Origin: Megalobrama amblycephala
Taxonomy: Eukaryota > Chordata > Actinopteri > Cypriniformes > Xenocyprididae
DNA: 64,000 nt
Reading direction: 5' to 3'
Assembly (NCBI RefSeq): GCF_018812025.1
Contig: NC_063057.1
Location: forward strand, 20,451,638 to 20,515,637
Made by a program: the position numbers and the translations under genes. Each line of letters starts with the position of its first letter. Position 1 is the first letter of the stretch. Positions 34,846 to 47,605 of the stretch are shown piece by piece. The notes under the pieces are model-generated. The model was not told where the DNA came from. It saw only the letters and a list, made by a program, of their open reading frames with translations, and did not search any database.

Positions 34846-35239
34846 TGCTCCCGACCACTAGGGGGCTCTCAGAGCTGGGTAAAGTTAGTTTTCCTTGCCA
34901 CTGTTCTATAGAGTCGGCAGTGATATCAACACCACGATTAGTTTCAACAGTATGTAACCACTGTATATCGACATGAAATATTAATTCAAAATCACTTAAG
35001 TGCACAATAGCTTCATATTTATACCTGTGAATGATTTGACGTGCTACCGCAGCGAATGATGAAGGGAACGTTACACCAAGTGGTTAAAACGTATAATTTG
35101 TATTAATTAAAATTACTTTTAACATTTAAAAACAGACATGTTCAAATTACAAAGCTTGTCAGTCTTACCAACATGAACTAACAAGCTTTGGAATTTGAAC
35201 AAGTCTGATTTTATTTTTTATCTGTTTTTTTATTTTTTC

Positions 35240-35818
35240 TCTGGTTTGATTTCGTTGTGTTGTGGCTTTATTTCGTTGTATTGTGGCTTTATTCCGTTGT
35301 GTTGTGGCTTTATTCCATTGTGTTGTGGCTTTATTCCGTTTTGTTGTGGCTTTATTTCGTTGTGGCTTTATTCCGTTGTGTTGTGGCTTTATTTCGTTGT
35401 GTTGTGGCTTTATTCCGTTGTGTTGTGGCTTTATTCCGTTGTGTTGTGGCTTTATTCCATTGTGTTGTGGCTTTATTCCGTTGTGTTGTGGCTTTATTCC
35501 ATTGTGTTGTGGCTTTATTCCGTTGTATTGTGGCTTTATTCCGTTGTGTTGTGGCTTTATTCCATTGTGTTGTGGCTTTATTCCGTTTTGTTGTGGCTTT
35601 ATTTCGTTGTGGCTTTATTCCGTTGTGTTGTGGCTTTATTTCGTTGTGTTGTGGCTTTATTCCGTTGTGTTGTGGCTTTATTCCGTTGTGTTGTGGCTTT
35701 ATTCCATTGTGTTGTGGCTTTATTCCGTTTTGTTGTGGCTTTATTTCGTTGTGGCTTTATTTCGTTGTGTTGTGGCTTTATTTCGTTGTGTTGTGGCTTT
35801 ATTCCGATGTGTTGTGAA
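35240..35818 (+). repeat. 21 bp minisatellite, right arm, with higher-order pattern
   Basis: More than twenty units of TTGTGTTGTGGCTTTATTCCG. Variants ATTCCA and ATTTCG recur, and some units are shortened to a 12 bp step (TTTCGTTGTGGC). A block with a TTTTGTTGTGG unit followed by a short unit recurs near 35335, 35585 and 35728. That suggests amplification of multi-unit blocks. The unit has no stop in any plus-strand frame, which produces long spurious open frames. Confidence 0.93.
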
Positions 35819-35879
35819 CTTATGTTTGCTTTTTTAATTTTGTTGTGTTGTGCACTACTGGGCCACCATAGAATATACT

Positions 35880-36236
35880 TTGTCTACTATTTGGGCATTA
35901 AACATAGATATAAAATTATATGTAAATATGCAAAAAGTATTTTAAATAGTACTTAAAGTAATAGTAATCAAAAGTACATAAATATACTTGACTTATACTG
36001 ACAAGTTTATAGAAAAGTGTAAATATACTATTTAAGTATACTTTAAGTGTAACAGTATAAACTTTGAGTACAGAACTAATGTATATCTATACTTTTCTTT
36101 AGTATCACAACTATACTACAAGTGAACTAGTTATATACTTCTAACCAATTTTTTTTTAAGTTTATGACAGTACATTTTGAAGAATAATCTCATGTACTTC
36201 AAGTATTCTTTTTTTTTTTTTTTTTTTTAAGTGAAC
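35880..36236. repeat. AAGTATACTT-rich repeat
   Basis: Dense in TATACTTAAGT-like words, followed by a T-run near 36210. It resembles 15952-16156 and 60400-60600. Confidence 0.4.
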
Positions 36237-36240
36237 TTAA

Positions 36241-37100
36241 AGGGATAGTTCACCCTAAAATTAAAAATTAAGTCATCATTTACATACTCTGGTCTTGTTC
36301 TAATGCTGTATGCCCTTCTTTCTTTTCTGGACCACAAAAGCAGAATTAAAAAAAAAAAAAAAATGTCCGCTCACGCTCATCCATATAATGGCAGTGAATA
36401 GTGACCAGCATCAAGCTTTTAAAAAAAGACGCAAAAGTATCGAAGAATGTTTTAGTGCTACACGTGTTGAATTTTATAAGTGCTCTGGGGGTATACAATA
36501 GGGTTTGGTAAAAAAAAAACACATGCGTGAGACTCTATTAGTGCCACAGTTCACTCCGTCTCGCTGACATGAAATACAATCCATGTTCTTTCTTCTCTGA
36601 GGTGAATATATCCATTGTGCGTGTCGCATCAAGAAGTTCTCCAATTATCTGTCTACTGTCACTCTGACTGTCATCTGACAACCAGAGTTCCGGTCTGGAG
36701 ATATTCAACCCAGTGAAGAATAAGATTTCTAGGCATTGTATTTTATGTTGCGTTTTTATTAATCTATATTTCTCACAACTTGGGTGCTTTTTCTAGGAAA
36801 GTCAGAGTGAATTGCGGCACTAACAGAATCATAGCCATGCACAGAAGACCAATGGCCAAGGTCAGGATTTTCGTTAAATAGTTAAATTAAATTTGTTTTC
36901 ATTTATTTAATTTTTACCAAACCCTATCGTATAACCCCAGAACATGTGGGGTATACGACACATGGGATCATTCTGTGCATCTTTTTTAAAGCTTGATGCT
37001 GGTCGCTATTCAATGCTATAATATATATATCCATAAATGGATGACCATGAGTGTGACATTTTTTAAAATATCTCCTTTTGTGGTCTGAAAAAGAAAAACC
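36241..37100. mobile_element. Foldback element with AGGGATAGTTCACCC end, interrupted
   Basis: The left end AGGGATAGTTCACCCTAAAA follows TTAA (36237-36240). Arms carry ACCACAAAAG...GAGC and the complement TGTGGTCTGAAAAAG near 37080. ATCCATATAATGG / CCATAAATGGATG and CCAGCATCAAGCTTTTAAAA / TTTAAAGCTTGATGCTGG pairs also match. The right terminus is degraded. A second element is inserted at its centre. Confidence 0.75.
36501..36924. mobile_element. TIR element nested in the foldback at 36.2 kb
   Basis: Ends are GGGTTTGGTAAAAA and TTTTTACCAAACCC, with TA on both sides. Deeper complementarity includes TTAGTGCCACAGTTCACTC against GAGTGAATTGCGGCACTAA. 424 bp, non-coding. Confidence 0.8.
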
Positions 37101-40100
37101 TATACATGTAATATTAATTAGCTTTCCGGTACTGTATGTGTGATGATTGGAAGATTACTTGTTTTTTCCTTACCTTTTTGTTTTATCTGTTAATGGATTT
37201 TTAATGAACTGTTAATGAAATGAGTCAGGAGGCCTTTTCCACTGAAAAGTGGACTTTCTGAGGCCTTTCAGAACAAACATGCAGTTTAATGTGCAGCTAC
37301 GGTATGCTGTGGTTTTGTTGTGAACATATACTATAAATTACTATAAAGAATTGTGCTTTATTCGTCAGAGGTGCTGTTGTGATTCTGGTCTGCATTTAGA
37401 ACATATTCAGAGAGTTTCGTCAGTTGCTGATCAAAAGGACTTTCGTCTTGAGATGTTCCAGTGGTTTCTATTGAGGTAAATCATGAAGGCTTGATCTGAA
37501 ATGTTTCCAGACCTTAAAGTCTCTCAGCTGGATGTTAATTTTCAGAATTATCTGCCCAATTTGCATTGATTTTCTGTTGATGTTTCTGCATGTGGCGACT
37601 CAGTTTGCAGTTTGCCTTAATTGCAGTTTTGTTGGCTAATTGGGCCACAAATTTCAGTTCAGTACGAAGATGTTTGACTGAATCACGCTGTTGAATAAAT
37701 TGCAACAGACCTAAAATTACTGTTTTTATTTCAGACAAATGAAATATGTGCTCTTGTGGCTTTTTCTCTTATTGAATTCACACTGTGACTTCCTGATGAA
37801 GCCTTGTTATGGTTTAGGTGGGTTTGTTGTGTTGATTTGGGCGCAGTTTGTGCTTCCTACATGCACCTGGGCTCCATATTCCTCACATATTCCTTTCATT
37901 CTCAGTCATCTTTGTTCTTACTTCCTGCACCTGGTTCAAACAGCACTGAATTTTAACTCCCAATGCAGCATAGAGAAGTCAATACGCGGTCACGACTCCT
38001 AATTGTCAGTTTCAGTGTGTCTCTGAAGACTCCGTTTCTAGTCTTCAGAGACACATGCCAACAAAAATTACCTTTTAAAATGTCCTGAAACAGTGAACAG
38101 CAGAATGTCGACCCTCATTTACCACTGACTTTCATTAAGCTCAGGAGCATATGAAGCTGAATATGAGAAGAGAGGGAAGCATTTGGGTCTCTGTGTGTGT
38201 GTTCATGGTAAAGTGGAGAGACTCGTTCTCGGTCCACAGCACCCCTGACGCCCTGCGGTCTGCTCTCACATCTGAGCTCTTAACACAGGCAGCGGGGCAG
38301 AAGAGAGCAGCCCTTCATGGAGCTGCAGTGGTGCCTGAGGACAAAAGCCTCCAGAGAGGGTCAAACAGATGCTCTCAGCCCATCTCATTATCACACAGTT
38401 CACTCCACCTCTCCATGAAGCTCTGTGCTCATCATTCACTAAAGATTCAGTGTTTTCCCTCTGTTATCTCAAACTATCAGAACTGCATCTGAACATTTAC
38501 TCCCCCTTAACAAGACAGCTGTTGCTGTAAATTATTTTGTTAATACTGACAACCAATAAAACATTCAAGATTAGATTTCTGAAAACTGTTTGGAGTCAAA
38601 CTGCTACACTATAGCAATAGTATTATACAATTGTACGGCTCAGAGTTGCTCGTTCATAGCTCAAGAGTCCTAATGGAGTACTAGATCTGTTTTATTTAGA
38701 CTAGCCTCAGAAAACCCATTGGGAGACCTAAAAATAAACACAAATGAAACAACGTTGATGTGAAAGAAGAGTATAGAGCTATTAAAAGAATGTGGACAGC
38801 AGCTCTGATCTTTAGGTCTTATTAAACGAGAAATGTTTGAGTTCATATTGAGATCTTTGACTTTTGATTGCAGACTGGCACTATTTATGGGCAAATCTGA
38901 GCACAGTTTGAGATATTATTGAGATCTTTTCTAAAACTTAAGAAGAGCAGGAACCTGAAGAAAACCTTTGTAACATAATGTCCTGTCCGTTTCATAACCC
39001 TTTTTTTATTTAGCGCCCAACATCTGTGAGCGTTCCTCACACTTACACATTCCCAGTCTCTCTCCTCACAGTGGATCAAACCCACAGCGTTCCCATTTTT
39101 AACCTGATAACACAATCAATCGCAATTTCAGCCAGTGAGAGCCACTATAAGCACTATTACGGCTCCAGCTGGAGCGTCCCGCTAGTATCAGCTCTCTCTA
39201 ATGATGTCTGCGGCCCATTCTGCTCTTCCACAAATCACAGCTCCTGAAATGGAGAGAAGTCTTTAGAGGCAAGAGGCAATAACAGTGAGAAGTGGTCAAA
39301 TTCAGGTGCTCACTACAAATCAGAGCAGCACCGGAGCACAACGGAGGGACACAAACATTTTTTTTCTTCTCGGTTCCCTGGAGAGAGTGTTCAGGACCGG
39401 AGCGACAGGCCGGGTGGAATTATTATGACACAGATCAGTGAGCTACAGACATTGTCCTGAAACACTCCAGCAGTTTTCTGCTCTCCATTTGCTATTCGTC
39501 TTTATCAGTAATTGGAAGAGGAGGAAAGGCGAAGCTGCTTGTTATTGGACTTTTTGTCTCTTTGCTGACGTCGGGATGGAAAGTGTACGAGCGGCAGAAA
39601 TAGAAAAAATATTCAAAACCGTGAACTTGCACTTTAATATGTGCGACTGTGAAATTATCAGCAGAGACTGCTGGGAAGACACAGCATATTTAGCAAAGCG
39701 TCAAGGGACTGTTGAACAGAAAGTAAAAGAGTTTCTCAGTGTCTCTGAGAAAATTCCCTCAGTTCTAGTAAACTATTAAACTGCATCGTCAGGCGCTTCC
39801 ACAGCAGCATGTTCAGACAAAAACACACAATGTGCTACAGGAAACGTATTGTAGGGATAATTAATAGTTGCTTTTCTTTAGGTACTTCCTGAAAAAGTCC
39901 ATGAAAAACAGTGTGCTGTTTTGTCAAAAGCTGAAATGGAACAGAAACCATGCTAGTTTAAAAATGCGAGTTGAAGCAACATATTGTTTGTTTGGCTGCT
40001 TCATTTTTCTCTTCCTCATGGCACAACATTTTCCTTTATTCTTTTATTCCTGCCAAAATTATTCTTGAGCCTTATTTGCAAAGACCCACCCCCTTAGTTA

Positions 40101-42739
40101 CTGTTGCTATGTCTGACAAGCCATGGCACTCTCACGCCACACATCATGTTTTCACGAAGTGAAAAATACATTGCAGAGCAAAGTGGATACTGACAATGCC
40201 CCAACAGGCAAGACAGAGCGGGTTACTTTTGGTATGAAACAAAGTCTCCGCTTTTTAAATGTTTTTTAAGAAATTCAAACAATAAATACCATTTTGTGGC
40301 TCTTTAATGTGTCGTGACACTGTAGCTGCACGTGAACTGATCATCTTCCTACTAGTTATAGCATGATATAATGAATGAACATCAGAAGATATGTTGTTTC
40401 AACCACAGATAGACTTCAATACACACCATTTTTCAAGTTCAAGTCCACCGACATTAATCTACTAACTCTCCTGTCTGGTTTGTTTGTGGGACAGAATGGT
40501 GGATTCAGATGCAAATCACCTGTCAATCAAACTCCCAGCGAAGGTGAATCGAGCCTAAAACATTCATACACCCAAAACATTCCCTCAACAAAATAAATGC
40601 AGCAAGTTTAGAGGAAAACAGGCAAGCTTCCTGATTGTTATTTTGCTCTGATTCATTTAAAAACTCAAATCAGTGCTAAATACGTGTTTTGAGGTGACAG
40701 AATAAATCTAGATTTTTACATTTTCAAGAAAAATTAGTGATGGTTGTCTGAGTTAAGTTTGCTGCTTTGATACTAATGATGCTATGATACAGTAGCTAAA
40801 GTGTCCTGAATGGTTAGAATGTTGCAGTGTGGTTGCTAAGGTGTTCTGAGGGGTTGCTAGCATTTTGCTATCTATTTGCTGAAGTGTTTTGAGAGTTTGT
40901 TAACATATGTAGTAGCTTAGCAAACAACACTATTAAACCCAGCAACACACTCATGTTTGTTTTGAAGGTGAAATGATGTTTCTGAGGATTTCAACACCCT
41001 AAATTTTGGCATTTGCCCATAACAACACATACACCTCATTAGCACTCGGTGGGTAACTAGTGACTTCACAGTTTCCACCCTAACCTCACTGTTGACCTTT
41101 GGCTAAATGTCAGTGTTGATATTAGAGGAAAACGCATACAACAACTACAGCAGCATATAATACGGCTTGTTCATTCCGGAGAAACCAGGTGAGATTTGTT
41201 TCTGGAAATTATTGCTGATTCATCTTCACATTTAATCCTGCTGAAAGTCAAGTGAGATGTTGGATGTAACCTACAAAGTGCGAGCATGTCAACAGCCATT
41301 AAGTTTAGCTGGTGCTTCTCCACTCAAAAGCAGGTCTGAGATCAGAACCATCATTATAGAGACTCTCAAACCCACAACACTTCAGTAAAGATGAACACTT
41401 GACTATGAGAGCTAAAGTATAGAGGTTAAAGTGTCTTCATCTCATCAGGGTGAACAATATGTTAAATATAAAAATTAAATACTTTACGTTAAACATTTTT
41501 AATGTTGAAAAACAAGATCATTGATAATAACCTGCTCATGGATGACGATTTTGCTTATATATCATCAGTTCTTCATGTAAAACATTAAAGGGACATTTTC
41601 TGCACGTTTCTAGCATTTTGTTTTCCCTGAAGTCTATGAAGTCCTAATAATGTAATTAATTCATTTTCCACTCTAACCATTAGAAATAAACAGCATATTC
41701 TCCCTACTCTTACCTTTAAGAATTCTAAATGTTAATTATCTGGGTTAAGTGCCCCAAACTCATATTTCGTAATAATAGCATGTCTTTTTTCCATATTTTT
41801 TCAAGATTCTCACTGTATCTGAAGTGTCTCTGAGATACTGAAATCTTCACTTTGTTTTGATTTTGTACATGTGGAAGCAGATTCAATACATTCGGCTGTG
41901 GGAAAAACTCCTGAGCATGAAGCAGAAGCTTCAATACCGTCCTCACACACCCAGTGTCGTGTTCGTGTGTGTGTTCAGTTGACATCATAAGTGCCGTGAC
42001 CCTCCTCTCCAAAAACAGAGTTTGCCTCCTTTCCGGAGACTGTTTGATCATGAACTTAAACTGTCACTTTTTCAAGTCAAAGATAAAAAATAGTGAGAAA
42101 CATTTCCCTTCCTTTAACTTCCTTTTCTCTCTCTAAAATAGAAAATATAGAAGTTTAAGGAAATTCTCAGTAGTTCGGTGTGTTTTGGTCGTAGTTGTTG
42201 ATTTTAGACTTTTCTTCATTGAATTCAGTCACTCTCCCAAATGAACTAGCCAGTGTTTATTTTTGTCTTCAGATCTACAATCTCAGGGGAAGTTGTGACG
42301 TGACCTCTGTCAGTCGAGAGCTGTCATTTTCCAGAGAGTTTCAGACTGGTCAGTCATTTGGCTCTGGTTTCTGTGTTTTGTCACATCTTTCAGAAATGTC
42401 ACATTGTTAAAAATAGAATGAAAAGCAAAATGCAGCACTGAGATGCTTTTCCCGACAGACGCTGCCAAACTGACACATTCAGCACTGCACTGAGAGCAGA
42501 AAGTGAAAGCAGAGAAGAAACTTCACTTCATTAAAATGTATTTGAATGTAAACTTAGCTGCATCCTGATTTAATCACAACTAAAATTTCAGTAGCTTTGA
42601 GAAATGCCAACTGACTGAAATCCTAAATGTGTATTCATGCTTCTAGTTTCCCACACGGACACTTCTTTGGATAAATTTCAACAATTAGACGAGGACAAAA
42701 AGACCCAAATCTACAGTGAACATACTGTTGAATTGTTCA
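37101..42739. other. Intronic DNA, no gene supported
   Basis: 5.6 kb that I searched on both strands for TRHDE exons without success. The longest open frames (38151-38492 and 39438-39779, plus strand, 113 codons each) match no family I know and have no splice context. GC-richer islands at 38210-38420 and 39100-39350 could be conserved non-coding sequence. Confidence 0.55.
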
Positions 42740-42747
42740 GTTATCTG

Positions 42748-44257
42748 CAGTGTTGGGCACGTTACTTTAAAAAAAGTAATTAGTTATAGTTACTAGTTAC
42801 TTCTCACAAATAGTAACGGAGTTAGTAACTGAGTTACATCATTATAAAAGTAACTAATTACCAGGAAAAGTAACTATTGCGTTACTTTAAAAAAAATAAA
42901 AATAAAAATATGCCAAATAAATTGAATGCCCCCAATATTACATATAAGTCTAAGAATAAATTATTCTTGATGCGACTCCTGACTCATGATCCGCTCTTGC
43001 TCACGACATGAAATTTCTCTGTACTGTGTTGGTAGCCATTAAAGAAAACGTAGTTTCATATTTATGTTTAAATAGTCCTATGTTATGTTTTAAATCCATT
43101 TATTCGATTATGAAAAGTGAACAGCGTGAGTAAGATGCATCATAAGATGCGCAAATATATCGGGAGACATGGAGTGGGTCAGACATAATTTTAAACACTT
43201 CATTAAGTTTTGTTTTATAGAAAGCCTTTCTTTGAAGTGAATTTCGTTTTGTAAAAATTGTATCTTAATTTTAATCTATGTTTCATCAACCAATTGCTTG
43301 GATTTAATATATAACAAGCAAATATAGCAGACAATAAAATCATGACATGGAGGCGCGGGCGCGATCACTGGCGCGTGAACTGGAGCGCGTCTTATAGGCT
43401 AAATGAACCGAAACTCAGAGGCTGCTTGCCTCGCAGAAATATATCTATAGAATGCTTGAAATATCTACTTTAACGAAAATGAAGTAATTAAACACGAAAA
43501 GAAAGAGGCTACTCAGATTATGTAGCCTAATCCGAATGAAATGTGCGTTATCTCTCTAGGCGCGTCCATATGAGCAGATGATCAGCAATGAGAATCAGCA
43601 ATGTCAACCTCATCTTTGCAGCCGACACTGATTCAGAAAACATTACTTTATTAATAAACAATTAAAATGTCTCCTTGCTGTTTTTGTCACACTCATAATC
43701 ATTACTTTTGCCGGTTCTTTATGGCAATTATGCGTGCCCTTGAGTGCTATATGGCCTATATTATGTAAACGCTCCTTATTATGGTTTATTCTCTCCAGTA
43801 TTTAAGAAATTAAATTAATATAAATGTGATTAGTCAACTAATAGCTTAAATGAACAACTACTAGTCGACTAGAAAAAAAAACTAATTTCACATATTTTCG
43901 ATCAAGCATCAAAAAGGGTAGGCCTATTCTGGTTTTAGCTCGTGCTTCGCGCGCATGCTCTGACAGACACACACACAGCGCATCATACATTATTATCAGT
44001 TTAAAATTATATTTGTGTATGACTAACCGCAGCACACACCAGAGAAAAAAACTTTGCAGGTCCTATGGCTGAGAGAGAGCTTACTCGGATGAAAACCGCT
44101 TCAGTGAGCTCAATTATAGTAACGCGGCATTTTTTTTGTCAGTAACGCTAACAGCGTTGTAACGGGAGAAAAAGTAATTCGTTTGATTACTCGTTACTGA
44201 AAAAAGTAACGGCGTTAGTAACGCGTGTTATTTATAACGCCGTTATTCCCATCACTG
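42748..44257. mobile_element. hAT-type non-autonomous element, 1510 bp
   Basis: Left end CAGTGTTGGGCACGTTACTT, right end ending CGTTATTCCCATCACTG. It is flanked by an exact 8 bp duplication GTTATCTG (42740-42747 and 44258-44265). Subterminal regions repeat AGTAACG/CGTTACT words many times in both orientations, a common hAT feature where transposase binds. A CpG-rich patch lies at 43350-43410. No transposase frame was recognised. Confidence 0.92.
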
Positions 44258-44265
44258 GTTATCTG

Positions 44266-47200
44266 TCTGTCCAAATACAGTAAAGCATCATAATAATTAA
44301 AATTACCAGTTGCAAGTCAAAACATCAAAAAATACTGTAAACTATTCACAATTTTTCTCATAATAATGTCCACTAGGGGGCAGTGAACTGGACATTTAAC
44401 TTTGGGTTAAAAAAAAAATTCTTAAAAATATGACAGACTCAAAGATATTTGTAATGTATTTATTCAAGGAAAATTGAACAATATGCTTGTAAAACTATAG
44501 TTGGCCGGTCATCGCCTAGGGATTTTAAATGCTTAAACTCCAGATTTCATTCACCCACTTTTCATTTTATTTATAAACATTGTTATATTGTAAAGTGCTT
44601 TTGATAATGTAATTTTAGAGAAGTTTCGTGAAGTGTCTGATGAAATAAAATTGGGCCTGATGTTCCTACAGAGATTCAACTACATAATATTGGTTGAAAA
44701 TGGTTCTTGATCCACATGAGAAGCTCAAGAGTTGCTAGTACAGTTATTGTATCCATCCTGTCTGAGCTGCAGTGGTTTTGTCTCTCAGTTGAACAGGAAT
44801 GTGGGCTGCAGGACCCAGAAGTCTCAGTCCGGCGTTGAGTATGAGAGCCTTCGTGTGTATGAGGTGCATTTAACTCTCCAGTTTAAATTATTCATCACAA
44901 AGTGACAGATTTCATCTCATATACTGCATAACTGACGCTCAGTGCTGAACTTCCATTTACACCACAATATATAAATATATATATAATATATATTTTATGG
45001 CATAAGGAAAAAATAAATCAACAATAAACTAACAATAACCTTTTAAGTAAAAGCCAGAATGACACAAAAACTGGATGAATAAACAATATTTTTACAAAGC
45101 CGTTGCACAAAAATGGCCATTACAGGCAAATTTAATGCGAGATACAAAGAAAAAAAGCTTTGTGAAGCTTTTATATGAATGTTTCTTGGCAAATTTCTAA
45201 TGGCGAGTTTCAGGCTTTGCTGCCTTTGTTCTGTTTTGTTGGGCGACATTCAAAAGCACATGAAAAGAAACGGCCAGCATTAGATAAAGACTGAAGCACA
45301 AACACTCTCACAATATCAGGGTGTATATAAAAGGCTTCGGCTAATCGGGGACTTTTCAGTTTCATTCGGTTTGAAGGCAAGTGAACAAAAAAAAGTTTAG
45401 ACAAAGGGATTCAGGGGTGAACACAAGGGCAGTAATGTGACGGACATTTTCTCTTTGAGCTGCTCTTAATGCTTTTTAGGACTTTTAAACACAAAGGCTT
45501 CTTAAAAATATCTAATCTTCCACATAAACACACACATTGGGAAACATCTGATTTTCACTCTCTGACATGCAGCAGAACAAATGCTTGGTAAACAAACCAT
45601 CCAATCAATATCCTCCATTTATGACACATTCTTTTCTTCTCCTCGTATCCTCGTATTCAATAAAGCAATCTGTCCTTTGTTTACAGCGTTCATACGGCAG
45701 ATGCTTCAGACGGTCGATGGTATTGGCAGACACTCTAATTTGTTCATGAGGGTCAGGAAAGAGGCATTTCAGATGTGAACAAACACCTTATTGTTGAATT
45801 CTTGCACCTGATGAGTGTCATTAGGATAAAGACGCATTCAAACACACCCAGTGAGTTTATATAATGTTTCTATTAAACACTGTCACTGTTCCCTATTGGA
45901 TCTGTGTCTATGTGGGTTTATTCATGAGGATCTTCTAATCTGTCACTGAATCTGAACGCTCAGATCACAGAGGGTAATTCGCAGCAGGTTCGTCACGGCT
46001 CAGTGCTGAATGAGCTTATTCGTGACCTAAAACACAAGCTGGTTCATTTGGACGGAGACAGCACAGTCAGCAGAGGATCTGCAGCACGATGAGAGTGAAG
46101 TGAATACTGATCAGCCGCCATCATCAGTCACACCTGTTGCTCTCAGATCAGTGCCGCAAGATTTTCGTTTGCTTTGGATGGACGGGATGGAAATGGGAAA
46201 CGGGGGGTTTGTTTCACAGAAGGATTTTCATAGTGTTCACAGCTTGAATGGTGTATCTGTGAATCCTGGATGATGGTTGGATTGAATCTGATTCAAATGG
46301 CTCTCTGTCATTGGCTGTTTCTCTCTAAGTGTCACAGAACCCTGATGACTCTTTGATCTGGATGAATCTCGGCTAATTGACTGGGATGTGAGCAGGATTT
46401 GGTGTCTCCCGATGTGCACATAGCTTGTGTTTTTTGCAATTTTTTACTTAGAATGTACAACATTGTGATTGGTGCACTAAATTGTGATTGGTCTTAACTT
46501 TTTTGCATATATTTGACCTTTTATAGCCATATTTACATAGCACAGTCACTATGTTTACTCTTGTGTGAGACGGATGAACACAATAGTGAGCTGAGTGTCA
46601 TTTACACAGAATTAAAGCCTTAAAGCTCAACTTACCTAAAACCTTAACACTATTCTTTTGCTGTTTTGCAAACCATAGATTTTTCCTTCAGGAAATGCAA
46701 ATGTAGTTGAATTCATTGCCGCTTGTCTCTGCAGAAATTGCCTTTGGCCAGCAGCTTACATTCTTCACATCTCTTGAAACCTCCGCAGGAGACTGATGCA
46801 ATTGTCATTCTGTGCTTGTTACGTTTTGGTAGTAAAACAAAAAGAACAAAATCATGAGTAAAAAGTGAAGTGCAACACTTTCTTTTCTTCCTGAGTTGCT
46901 CCTGAAGTCCAGTGCCAAACAGCTAACGCTAGCACTCACAGTGACACAAACGTACTGCAGTTCAAACCAAGTAATACAATGTGAAAACAGATTGAAGAAA
47001 GTGAAAAAAGTGTGAAAACAGACTTATATTAGTGGTACATACTGTATATACATACTGAGACTGTGACAGAATGAACAAACTCTATCTCTGCTTGTCCCAA
47101 GCCGTGGGTTTGAAACTCTTTTCTTTGTCTTGTTTGGATGTGTCATTCTGTCATCGGCAGAAATCTGTTTGCTTTTAGCAGCACATTGCAATAGCTCCTC

Positions 47201-47500
47201 ACTGACTTCACATTGACAGTAAGGGGATCAATCTACTGCGCTGCGACAAACCCACCGACGCTTTGACAAAAACAGACTATCACCATGATACTTCAGCTGT
47301 TTATGTGTAGAATCTGAGAAAAAAGGGTCCTCAACTCGGAGCTAAGAACATAACAACCGTGTGTTGTGTAAAGAGAAGCGTATGTTTCAAACTAAAACAT
47401 TTAAAAAAGAGAATTTGCTCTTTGTGAAACACTGATGAGTTCAGACACTTCGGCAATGTAAACAGATTGACGCCATCTGACTAAAATATAACAGGACTGG
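44266..47500. other. Intronic DNA, no gene seen
   Basis: Includes a CACTAGGGGGCAGTGAAC scrap near 44370 and a GC-richer stretch at 45950-46210 with no exon-like frame. Nothing else is recognisable. Confidence 0.55.
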
Positions 47501-47535
47501 AAAGACTGATTTATAAAGAAATAAATCAAAAAGAT

Positions 47536-47605
47536 ATATACATATATATAAAGAGAGAGAGAGCGAGAGAGAAATATGGATGGATGGATGGATGGATGGA
47601 TGGAT
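47536..47605. repeat. Compound microsatellite (TA)n-(GA)n-(GGAT)n
   Basis: A TA run, a GAGAGA run with one GC interruption, then seven GGAT units in immediate succession. Confidence 0.93.

Larger units (their letters stand above)
34630..35869. mobile_element. Inverted-repeat element with minisatellite arms
   Basis: The ends mirror each other: ACGGTGGCCCAGTAGTGCAC on the left and GTGCACTACTGGGCCACCAT on the right. The inverted match extends inward through AAGCAAACATAAGTTCAC. Flanking octamers AGAATATT (34622-34629) and AGAATATA (35870-35877) match at seven of eight positions. Both arms then turn into a 21 bp tandem repeat in opposite orientation; the right arm is much longer. A smaller inverted pair (ACAAGCTTTG / CAAAGCTTGT) lies near the centre. 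It is non-coding. Confidence 0.82.

Noticed and set aside
34606..35005. Minus-strand Cys/Leu-rich frames of 77 and 107 codons
   Set aside because: Same minisatellite in the opposite arm of the inverted-repeat element.
35195..35956. Long overlapping open frames (253, 191 and 186 codons) rich in Leu, Trp, Val and Cys, resembling membrane proteins
   Set aside because: All three plus-strand frames are open because the 21 bp minisatellite unit contains no stop. They are translations of a tandem repeat, not genes.
38151..38492. 113-codon plus-strand open frame in a GC-richer patch
   Set aside because: No similarity to any family I know; composition alone explains the open frame.
39438..39779. 113-codon plus-strand open frame
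   Set aside because: No recognisable domain, no splice sites at plausible places, and the opposite strand to TRHDE; likely chance.
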